This document shows, piece after piece, positions 11,901 to 22,004 of a stretch of DNA of 41,352 nucleotides. Both the position numbers and the translations under genes were made by a program. Origin of the DNA: Poronia punctata (lineage: Eukaryota > Ascomycota > Sordariomycetes > Xylariales > Xylariaceae); NCBI GenBank assembly GCA_022579005.1, contig MU401741.1, positions 1 to 41,352 on the forward strand, written 5' to 3'. The notes beneath the pieces were generated by a model. The model did not search any database. It was not told where the DNA came from and worked only from the letters and a program-made list of their open reading frames with translations. Position 1 is the stretch's first letter; each line of letters opens with the position of its first letter.

Positions 11901-14900
11901 TAGCTTTAAAAAAAATTATTAAATATAAGCAAAAAAAAATGCTGCTTGCTAATAATAAAAAACTTTAAAACTAAATTAAGCAAATAGTGCTAAAACAATA
12001 CTATAAGCACTTTAATATATTTAGCAAAGCAAGCTTTAATAAAATGCTACCTTATTAAAAAAAAAAGTAAACTATTATATTACTTTAATAAAGAATTTTA
12101 AATCTTTAAAATATAGCTCTTTATATAAAATAACGCTAAAGAAGTAAAGACTTATTAAAAATATATTTAAAATAACCTAAAAAAAAGCTTTATAAAACCT
12201 ATTTTAGTTTTTTAAGCAGTACTAGTACTATTTGCTTAAAAAAAATTACTTTATTTTTACGTTAACTATTAAAAGCTAAATACTATAACGTAAAAAAACT
12301 GCTACTTTTTACTACTAATTAATAAAACGCTAGCTTAACTTGCTAAAGCAAAATAGTTTATAAAAATTAATATTTAACAAGCTTTTTACTATATTAAAAT
12401 AGCTAAAAAAATAAAAACTTAATAACTTTTTAAATAAAGTATAAAACATATAAGTTTAAAGTTTTTTTTTTTAGTTTAATAAACAAACTAGCTACCTTTT
12501 AGCAATTTATTAATAATACGCTTTAAAAATATTTTCATATATTTTGCACTGCTTATATTAACAATATTTTTATATATTTAAATATAAAACTAAAATATAA
12601 GCACTATATATTCTAGGTTTTTTACTAACTAAAAAAAGCAAAATTATAAGCTAATATTAAAAAGTGTAAGTTTTATATTATTAAAACTAAGTTTTTAAGA
12701 TTTATTATTAGCACTAATAGCGTAAAAGTAAATTTAAGCAAAGTAAAAGTAATTTAAAATTAAAACCTTTTTTATAAAAAAAAAAAAAAAGCTAGCTTAA
12801 AAAAAGTGTAGTTGTTTTTTAGCTTTTATACTTTTATTATTAATTTATTTATAAATATAAAAAAATAGCAAAGCTTTTAAATAACCTAATAATTGCAACC
12901 TTAATACTATAGTAAACTAATAAATGCTAAAAAGCTTTTAACTAATTAAAAAAAACTTTAATAAAAGTATTTATTTTTAACACTTTTTTTAAAGCTAAAA
13001 CCCTTATAAAAACTAATATATTTAATAAAATAGCAGTAAAATATTATTTTAAAAAGATTTTATAAACAATAATTAAAAACTAATAGCTTTTTATTTAAAA
13101 ACTTTATATAAAGCTAAATTAAATTATAAAATTTATAATAACAAAATGCTTATAGTTATTAAAGGTTTACTTTATTAAAAAGCAAAACTAGTTAAATTAT
13201 AAAACTAAAAGCTTTTTATAATTTTAATAAATTATTTAGCACTTAAGTACTTTATAGTTAAAAAAGTATTTAACTTAAAATAGGCTAAATAAGCTAAGTT
13301 AATATTTAATTATAACTTTATTATTACTTATTATTTAAAAGCACAAAATACTTTAGCTAATATTTTATTATAACTTTAAAAAGATTTAAAAACTTAAAAA
13401 AAAAAAAACCTATAGCTTTATTTTAACTAGCTATTTAAAAAACTAAAATTTATATTATAAGAGATTAAAAGGTGCTTAATTTGTTAAGTTATATATTAAT
13501 TAATGCTATTACACTTTAGTTTTTAAAAGTTATAAAACTAAGCTTAAGCTAAAAACTTAAATTAGTTAATAATAAAAAAGCTATTGCTTTATAAAAAATA
13601 GTTAATAGTGCTTAATATAGCAAACTTAAAAATAAAAATTATTTATAAAGCTTATACTTTTATTACTGCTATATATTTAAGCTATAAAAAAACCTATAAA
13701 CTAGTATTTTAATAATACTAGTAAGCTAGTTTATATAAAAATGTTAACAAATATATTACTAACTGCTTATATAAAGCTTTTAAAGCGCTTAAAAACAAAG
13801 TACTAAAAAAGTTAACTTTTTTTTAGTATTAAAATATTTTTAGCAATTTAGTTTTAAACTTTAAAAGCTTTTTTTATAATAAGCATAGTTATAATAACGT
13901 ACTTATAATTATTAACAGCTTTTTTAAACTATTATAAACAATTGCTTATAAAAATATAATAATAGCTAAAAATATAGCTTAAATATATTATAAAAAACCT
14001 TATTAAGTTTTTAAATAGCTAAAAAGCTTTACTAATAACTAAAGTTTTTAATTTATTTTTAATTTTATAAACAAGTTAGCTTATATTTATAGTACTAAAC
14101 TTAACTTTGCTACTATAAAGCATAAACAAACTGCTAGTTAAGCTAAAATTATAAACTAGTACTTAAAACAACAACTTTAATTATATATTAACTATTTTTA
14201 AAATAATTAGTTTTAAAGTTTACTAGCTATAAATATAGTTTAAGCCTTTATACTATATAAATTTTTAAAAAAAACTATTTTTTAAAAAGTTGTTATAAAA
14301 AAACTAATAAAAATAAATTATAATTAAAAGTTTAAAACTAAAAGTTTTAGTAGTTTAATACTAACTAAATAGCTAACGTATTAAAAAGCTTAAAATTTTG
14401 CTTTAAAAGTTTAAAAGTATATTACTATTATAAAGCAAGCAGTAATAAAAGCTTAAAAACAAATAGCTATACAAGCTAATAAATATTAAAAAAAACTTAA
14501 CTTTAAAGTAAGTAACTTAGTATATATTATTTAAAAAATAAAAACATAAACAAATTAACCTAGTAATAAGTTAAACTTTCTTATAACTTATTAGCACTAT
14601 TATATTTTAAAAGCTAAATTTAAAAATACTTATTGCTTAAATTTACTATTTAATTAGCAAAGCAACTAATAATTTTATGCTAATTAACTTTATAAGTACT
14701 TTAATAACTTATTACTAAGTTAAGCACTACTTAAACTACTTAAAAAAATTAACTAAAATACTAGCAACAAAAAATAAAAAATTAAAAAAGTTTTTAGTTT
14801 TTATATTTAATATAAAAAACTATACTACTAAGTATTATAAAAAGCTTAAAATTTAAATAATACTTAGTACTTTGTATTTAATTTAAAACATGCTTTTTTT

Positions 14901-15431
14901 AAACTATATTAGTATTATAAAGCGTATTTAAAAAAACCTAAACCTTTAAAACAACTAACTAAGTAGCTATACGCTGCTAAAAAAAAAATTCTATTAAACC
15001 TTATTTTAATAACAATAAACTACTTTTGCAAGGTAATAATTAAATAAAACGTTATAAATAAAAAAAAGCTAAAAAAGTAATAAAAAACTAAATATCTAAT
15101 AAACATAAATATTTAGATTTTAATAAAGCTACCTTTATAATTAAAAGTATTTAAAAAATCCAGAGATTAGCTAAAGGCTAACATAACTAATATAAAAAAA
15201 AATTAGCACTTATTTTTTAAAACTAGCTATAGTATAGCAGTAAAAAACTAAAAATTTAAAGCCTTTATTACTTTAAGCTACTACGTACACTAAAAGCAAC
15301 CTTGCTTTACTTAAAAGTGCTAGTTTTAAAAACTACTTATTTAATTTATAACTAAATTAAAAAGTCTTTTCTTTTTTTTTACTACTTATATAACTTAAAA
15401 CAAGTTTGCTTTTTTATAAAAAAGGGATTAT
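8901..15431. mobile_element. A+T-rich interior of a putative LTR retrotransposon
   Basis: The 6.5 kb between the LTR-like repeats is uniformly A+T-rich and stop-filled. No gag or pol motif can be read in any frame, as expected if RIP converted most CAA/CAG/TGG codons to stops. In 9961-10440 I found one TpC among roughly 42 cytosines. Two hairpin words related to AAAACTAAATATTTA lie at 11726-11762 and 15084-15121, so nested insertions are possible. The retrotransposon reading rests on the flanking repeats, not on protein evidence. Confidence 0.5.
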
Positions 15432-15750
15432 AATAGTAAAGGGGTATAAAGGTTACAAAGCTATATAAATAAAGGTCCTAAATAAAAAATAAAAAAGACC
15501 TACTATAACTACTTATTACCACCTTTTTATTAAGGCTCTAGGTAACAAAATAAGCTACTAAATTAAGGTTGTAAATAAAAGTATTCCTATAGCAAAGGCT
15601 ATAGTAAATACCTAAAATAAAAAAAATATAAATAAGTATAAATAATACTAAGCTATATATCTTAGTTTCTTTTTCTTTACATTTAAATTAAATCCTAGAT
15701 ATAAAGGTATATTAGTCTTTATACTAGTAGCTACATTTATTAACTATTAT
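15432..15750 (+). mobile_element. Right LTR-like direct repeat
   Basis: Partner of 8582-8900, colinear and indel-free. It has lost more G than the left copy: for example GTTGCAGAGCCATG on the left reads GTTACAAAGCTATA here. It keeps C at several sites where the left copy has T. This is the clearest in-window evidence that C-to-T and G-to-A mutation produced the A+T richness. Confidence 0.65.
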
Positions 15751-15802
15751 ACCTGCCTACTTTTTAACAATATACTGTAAATTTTAGCATTTTTTCTATA
15801 CT

Positions 15803-16768
15803 AAATTAAAAGAGATGTTAAAAGAGCACTTATAATTTTACTAAGAGGGCACCTATACCTACTTTTTAGCTATTAGCTAAATAGCTAATAAAAAGTAGAC
15901 CTTGTGCTCTTTATACTAAAATTGTTAGCACTATATATAGATTTTCACTTTTTAAAGCCTTTACTTTTAATAGCTTATCTACTTTTTTATAAGTAATAAA
16001 ATAATTACTGCTTAAGGCTTAATTGCACTAAAAAGCCCGTTTTTAATGTTTTTAACCTTATTATTTAAATATAGCCTTTTTTATAAAAAGGAGTTAATTT
16101 AGCTATTTTTTATATTGCAGCTATAGCAGTACACTTATTATTTTTAGCTTTATAATAAACGTATTATATACCTTTTTTCTTATTAACAAGCTTTAAGCTT
16201 TAGTGTTAAAGCTAGTATAAAATCTTAGTAGCTATTTTTAATACTTTTTTTACGTTATAAAGCTTTTAGTTATAAGGGATTTAGCTATAATAATAGTATT
16301 ATTAGTATTATAAGCTTTATTATAATTTTTTACAAATTTATTATAATATAAGTTAAAGGTTATAACTTTTTAATAATAAGTTTTAAACTAGTAGCTTTAA
16401 TTTAAACCTAAATAAAAGGCAAAAAAATAAGTATTTTAGTTTTAAATAATTAATATATAGTATTATAAGCTTAAAAAAGTAAAGGTATAAAAGTAAAGGT
16501 ATAAAGGTAAAGGTGTAAATAAAGGTATAAATAAAGGTATAAGGTAAAAGTAGTAGTGTAAATTAGTTAGTAATGTTAAATAAAAGTGGTGTTAGTAGTA
16601 TAAGGTAGTTGCTAAATTAAAAAGAGTAAGAATCTATATATAGTGCAGCTAATTTTAGTAGGGAGACTATAAGATCTACTTTTTATTACTAGATAGCTAG
16701 CAGCTAAATGTAGGTTATAGGTGCCCCCCCAGTAATTTTATAGGTGCCCTTTAACACCTCTCTAAATT
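15803..16768. mobile_element. DNA-transposon or MITE-like element with ~147-bp TIRs
   Basis: The left arm (about 15803-15949) and right arm (about 16622-16768) are reverse complements with scattered transitions. Shared landmarks are GCACCTATA, AATAAAAAGTAGA and GCACTATATATAGATT, in the same order when the right arm is reversed. The interior (about 15950-16620) is A+T-rich with no open frame and carries an AAAGGTATAA-type tandem run at 16479-16550. The element begins about 50 bases beyond the right LTR-like repeat. Its superfamily cannot be assigned. Confidence 0.65.
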
Positions 16769-17250
16769 AAGCCAAGTGCATATTCTAGCGTTAAAAACGG
16801 TACCTGACTCTACTCTTGCTAAAAGTTCCTAGGCATTTTTGTGGGTTGCCGAACTGGCCCCAAGTATACCTGTAGTAGGTTACTATCAGGTTACAAGGGG
16901 GGGTTTAACCTCATGTTGTCACATCGGTCTTTTGTAAGAAATAAAGACCTTAAAACTTCTTAAGCGGATCTAGGTAGGAGTAGGTGCACATAATTACAGT
17001 ATTGGGGTCTCTGACGGCGTAAGTTGAGAGGTATCAAGGGGCGCCTAGTAGCGCAATTTGATTGGCTTAGAACGCACCCCCTGCACCTTTAAAAACATTT
17101 TCGTCCCTTTGGTTGGTCCACCTCTCCGACCAACATTGTCGCACCACTAGTCGATCCGACAATATCGATCTCATGTACGTTCCACAAAGCAGTATCCCAG
17201 CGCCCAGCACCAAGCTTCCAGGAGGCGGCACTCTAAGGCTCAACCTTATT
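16769..17250. other. Unassigned moderate-G+C stretch
   Basis: The composition is close to that of the gene island, with little sign of C-to-T decay. It includes one AAAAGTTCCTAGGCA copy (16821-16835) and a CTAGGTAGGAGTAGG run near 16970. Short open frames on both strands near 17067-17325 overlap each other and resemble nothing I know. No gene or RNA is supported. Confidence 0.5.
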
Positions 17251-18270
17251 ACTAGGGGGCCCACCCTTGGTGGGCCCTGCCCCTTCGCTGCGCTCAGGGG
17301 GAGTCAAAAGGTGTGGAAACGTTAAAAGTCGTGGAAATAGAATTCTGACATTGCTATACAAATTTTATAAACACCACCTAAAGTCACTTACTTTAACACC
17401 TTATTAAAAGCCCGTTAGTAGGTTTATAGACTTTATATTAATATAGTAAGTTAATTAAAGGCTAGCAAATCTAATACTACTTTTTTTTAACCTATTTTAT
17501 TAAATTAATTATTATTAGTTTTATATATATAGTAAAAACTGTAATATTAACTAATTAAAGGCTATATATAGCCTAAATTTTACTTTTTTCTAAGGTTAAT
17601 AACTTGCTAGGGAAAAATCAGAAAAATAATCTAACTTTATAGCTAGATTTAAAATGCTTAAAATAGCCTATATACCTAATATAAATAATAGACTTGTTAT
17701 ATTAACTATGTTGTGCTTGCTATATTAGCGTTAATTTGTATAGGAATTAAATAGCAATGTAGCCTGCGCAACGCAAAATCCCTATACAAAATAACGCTAA
17801 TATAGCAAGCACAACACAGTTAATATAACAGGTCTATTACTTATATTAAGTATATAGGCTATTTTAAGCATTTTAAATCTAGCTACAAAGTTAGATTACT
17901 TTTCTAATTTTTCCCTAGCAAGTTATTAACCTTGGAGAAAAGTGGAATTTAGGCTATACGCGGCCCTTGATTAGTTAATATTACAGTTTTTTACTTTTGC
18001 TAATAACATTTTTAAAATAAATCAGAAAAATGAAATAAAGCCAGATTTGAAAAGGGCTTGTTTTAATCTACCTATATAGATAATTACAGATTTTTAAACT
18101 TAGTATTTAACCTGTAATAAGGTGTTAAAGTAAGTGTTTTTTAGTGGTAAATTTTTAATTTATATAGCAATGCTAGAATTCTATTTCTATGACTTTTAAC
18201 GTTTTTACACCTTTTAATGCCCTTTAAGCGCAGCAAAAGGGCAGGGCCTACTAAAGGTAAGCCCCCTAGT
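17251..18270. repeat. 1-kb palindrome (fold-back element)
   Basis: The left arm (17251-17744) and right arm (17781-18270) are reverse complements around a spacer of about 36 bases. Matching landmarks: ACTAGGGGGC at 17251 against GCCCCCTAGT ending 18270; AAATAGAATTCT near 17334 against its reverse complement near 18175; and a long near-perfect inner stretch, TGCTTGCTATATTAGCGTTA (17716-17735), against TAACGCTAATATAGCAAGCA on the right. The right arm is more A+T-rich in places (GTGGAAACG reads GTAAAAACG), again C-to-T type. No coding capacity is visible. Confidence 0.8.
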
Positions 18271-18311
18271 ATATACTTTTGTAGTCTAAGGTTAATAGGT
18301 AAAGCAAAGCA

Positions 18312-19108
18312 CCCTTTTACGCACTACGTTTTCCTATATAAAACCACTAAAACCGACCCCTACAAACAACGTTAATAAAATAGCTATTACTTTAAATTTT
18401 TTAAATTAGCTTAATTACTTAATTATAAGTTAAGATTAGGTGGACTTTTGTTTGTCCGACTTTTTTAGAAAGCAGGATTAAGGTTTTAAAAGTAGTATAT
18501 TGCTTTACTATATATTTTATATATAAAAGTAAGTACTTATATTTTTAGCAATAGAAAATTAAATAAAATAGCTATAAACTTTGTTTTTTAAAATTAAGAT
18601 TATATAAAGATTAGTTTATCCTTATTTTAAAAAAAACATTATAATTTAAATTACTAGCCTTTAAATTTTAAAAAAACATAAAAACACTTTTTTAAAATAT
18701 TACTTTTTTTAAATATATAATAATATAAAAACTAGTACTTAAAATAGTAATATTGCTTTTTAATTATAAAATAAATTAATTTTTGCTAAATTTTAATTTT
18801 AAAAAACAAAGCTTATAGCTATTTTATTTAATTTATTATTATAAAAAAACTAAAATACTTAAATTTATATATAAATTATATAGTAAATTAATATACCTTT
18901 AAATTTTCTATTTTTAAACTTAAATTCTGCTTTTAATAGAAATAAAAAAAATAAGATCTTACTGTATCCTAGCTAATAAATAAGTAATTAAGCTAATTTG
19001 AAAATTTAAAGGCAATAGCTATTTTATTGATGTTGTTTGCAGGGGTCGGTTTTGGTTGTTTTGTATAGGAAAACGTGGTGCGTGAGGGGGGTGGTGCGTG
19101 AGGGGGTG
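18312..19108. repeat. Second palindrome, adjoining the gene island
   Basis: The reverse complement of 18320-18366 (reading GGGGTCGGTTTTAGTGG and TATAGGAAAACGTAGTGCGT) matches 19042-19090 (GGGGTCGGTTTTGGTTG and TATAGGAAAACGTGGTGCGT). Homology continues inward: AATTAGCTTAATTACTTA near 18402 pairs with TAAGTAATTAAGCTAATT near 18983, and AAATAAAATAGCTATAA at 18561 pairs with a segment ending 18829. The centre is near 18700. The left arm and core are A+T-rich; the outermost right end keeps G+C and holds a duplicated GGTGCGTGAGGGGG unit. A small indel shifts the symmetry by about 6 bases. Confidence 0.75.
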
Positions 19109-19817
19109 CTTTGCCTTATCCCACCTTCCAAACATGTTGGTTTTTGCCAAGGGCGCTACAAAGCACAACCTGCCCCACTTTCCTTCAAGGGTCCTCGACG
19201 GACTAGGTCACCCGTGTTTGGCGCTGTACTTGTTGCAGACCCTATCATAAACTGTTCTGGTTAGACGCCGGTAAGCGTTGCCGAAGATTCAAGTCGACAG
19301 ATGGACCAACCAATTCCACCAGGATACTTATGGTAGGTACAGGGTAGTATGTTGGATGGAATACGACTGCCGTTTCCAGAGGCCAAGGAGATGACGGGGG
19401 GCTCGTGTTTCTTTCTGGGAAACATCTGTTTGTCGTCTTTCCTTTCTTCCATCTATCATTTTGAACTTTCGTTTCTGATCGCTCTCCCTAGTCGTCGACC
19501 TGGCATTCACTGTGTGAAGCGTCACTAGAGGTCTGTTCTATTCTATTCTCTTCCGCTGTGCGGCTTATTCAGTTTTTATTTTACATAGCTCATCTTCAAT
19601 CTACATTCTTTTACTGCGCGCTCGGCCGCCAGACTACTCTTAACTACCATATAATATTTGATATACCTAGTCATTAAACAAACAATTCCTCAAACGAAGA
19701 AAGCGCCTAAGCTGTGTGCTCCGAACGACGCGGGATAAAAAGTTAATTGACGTCATTATCTATCCGTGTATTGCATTGCCATCTATTCGATCATCATCTG
19801 GAAAGGGGAGAGTCGAG
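19109..19817. promoter_or_regulatory. Left edge of gene island and upstream region of first gene
   Basis: Composition becomes gene-like at about 19040-19110 and stays so. Short open frames on both strands here overlap one another and look random. The last few hundred bases should hold the promoter and 5' leader of the gene starting at 19818, but no TATA box or known operator stands out. Confidence 0.4.
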
Positions 19818-20826
19818 ATGATTTGGATCATCGCGGCTGTAGCGTCCCTCCTTGCTGCGGAGGTGTATGGCGCACCGGGTCGCATAGTCGAGAGAAGGAG
19901 AGGCTCGGATGGAGTATCCTCGGAAAGGAATATGGGGGAGTCGGCGTACGAGTCGCTGGCAAAGCGCCAGTTAAACAATGTCGGCGCCAACAACAACGCG
20001 ACCCAGTGGGAGAGCGACACTCTCGGCGCCTGTATGACTGCCCTCTCCGTGCTACCGACTGCTAGCAATCCTTCCGGCATGGCCATTTGCTATAATTTGG
20101 CCCAGCTCGATACGAACCTCGGGACGTTTATGGCCGACTTACGACTTTTTCAGGTGTCACCACCTTCGGGAGCCTTTGAGGGCATCCCTCCACAACAGAT
20201 GAAGGCTGGGCTGGCTTTTAACGGCGCGACTGCTTCCAAAGTCCGTGGACAAGAAGTGAAAGTCCGAGAAACGATTGATAGCAGCCTTGGGAGACGTCAA
20301 AACCCGGGTCCAGCCTTTCTCCGAACTTACGAGATTATCGGCCGGATCAACAATGACCAGATGAAAGCACCGATGACAATGTATGTGAACCCTTAAAAGC
20401 CATATTAGGTGCTATTTACTAACGCCTTCCTTTTCCAGAGACAAGATAGAGCCCTTGGTAATGCCAATTTTTACCCTCACGGCCACAAACGCTGCGGGCA
20501 AGGCAGTCAGCACAAACGTCTCGTCCACCGAGGCCGTATTTGTCATTGGCATTTTCTCCAAGGACCCTCCCGTCCTTTCCGCGTCTAGCACGGCGTCTCT
20601 GGCAATGCAAAACGCCACCGAGAGATTGAAAGCCGGCGAGGTGGCCTTTGTCCTCCCTGGTCTTAATATCCTCATCTTCCCGATCGGGCTGGTTATTACC
20701 GGTATCTGGACAATAATAGGAGTGGGATTTTATGCTTTCGGTACGTACGAACGGTACCAATACCGCGAGTCTTACCGACGAAGAATGGCCATGACTGCCA
20801 GCAAATCTTACGCCCCAAGGATATAA
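19818..20826 (+). CDS. Secreted or membrane-anchored protein of unknown function
   Basis: Two exons, 19818-20380 and 20439-20826, give 316 aa. The 58-bp intron has donor GTATGT, branch TACTAAC (20417-20423) and acceptor CCAG, and it restores the frame across a stop. I chose the ATG at 19818 because it opens a signal peptide (MIWIIAAVASLLAAEVYGA). An upstream in-frame ATG at 19716 would bury it. A dibasic AKR at 48-50 followed by QLNN suggests Kex2 processing; GRR at 158-160 is another possible site. The ectodomain has two cysteines (72, 91) and N-x-S/T sites at 60, 214 and 246. A hydrophobic segment at about 264-290 followed by a basic tail (YRESYRRR) suggests a type I membrane protein. A polyadenylation-like AATAAA lies at 20871-20876. 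I do not recognise the family, so no function is offered. Confidence 0.85.
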
Positions 20827-22004
20827 CGGTGGTCAAAATCCCATTTGCCCACCCCTTTTCTCTTCATATAAATAAACCCTCGAGACCGTTTTGTTAGGCT
20901 CCTAGACCGTGTATACACTCAGATATGTTATATATAATTTCACTGAGGAACTTTCCAATACAGACCGCCCATCTAGGTAGTCAGTAGCCCTTGTTATATA
21001 TAATGCAGCGGTACTTGTGAACTCGGGGATTGTTAGTGTTGTCATTACCTAGTTCGCCGAACATGTAGTCTACTTGAAACTAGAAGCCGCTGATTACCGG
21101 GCGTCAGGTGGCTCAGTGCGGCAGTGAGACGGCCGGTAAAGAAAAGGCAGAAAGAAGATATACCTACCTGTCGAAGGGCAAGGATCAAAAGAGACTCGGG
21201 CGCCTGAGGGGCTTGATTAATGTACATCTTAGTCTAGTGGTAACCTATTCTGTAAGATAAACTTACCTAGATCAATGATTTTATAACTGCTCTCCTTACC
21301 AAAATCCGCCCATATGCAATGCCACACTCTTTTTCTTACACGTGCTTGAAACTCAGGCCCGGCGCTGGGGGAGGAATTGTTGCAGGATTCTGGAAATGAC
21401 CCCCTAGTAGGTAGGCAGGCGTGTTAACGGCAGCCTGGCACCGGACCCTACCTACATACCTAGATTGCAAGGCTAAGGGGAGGCTTGAAAACCCTCCCAC
21501 CACGACGAAAAACCACCCCCTTCGTAGGAGGTGGAAAAGAGAGGTGACGAGGAAAAACCCTATACATGCAAACCTAGGTCACGACCACCCTTTTTATACC
21601 CGCAGCAAAAGGCAGATAAAAGGGAGGGCTGGGAAATAGGCCTGTGCGCGCGCCGCTAACCTTGCTAAGCATAGACCCCTTTATTCTACTCCAACGGTTC
21701 CTTCTCCCACTTGCAGAGCAAGCTCCATCCACTTGTTCTGCTTTCGATATGCCACGTAGGTACATGGTAGGCGCATTTAAGGAAGCTGCAAAGGGGGAAT
21801 AGGTATATCTCATTTGCTAAGGTGTATTTTTTCAATAGACCTAGACACGCCCATCAGAAATGTTCGACATCGTGCTCGCTAACGTACTACAAAATCGCTA
21901 GCCGGGGGTTTTTGGATGCAATCTACCCGCCTATCTCACCCGTTTGGACTCCAAAGGGCCACACCGACGTATGTTTACCGTTCTGGCGAGTGCATACTTC
22001 AGCT
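20827..22004. other. Intergenic region
   Basis: About 1.2 kb of gene-like composition with no credible gene; the short open frames conflict across strands. It carries many TACCTA/TAGGTA words (near 20972, 21164, 21267, 21410, 21447 and 21758). The left part holds the 3' end of the secreted-protein gene and the right part the promoter of the dehydrogenase gene. No tRNA was recognised. Confidence 0.5.

Noticed and set aside
17067..17325. Overlapping short frames on both strands before the first palindrome
   Set aside because: They overlap each other on opposite strands, run into the palindrome arm and resemble nothing known.
19716..19817. Upstream ATG extending the secreted protein by 34 residues
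   Set aside because: It would bury a clear signal peptide, and the extra residues are not helical or hydrophobic in a useful way.
21045..21227. tRNA-like arms near GGTGGCTCAGTGCGGCAG
   Set aside because: No consistent acceptor stem, A box and B box (GGTTCGAAT-like) arrangement could be drawn.
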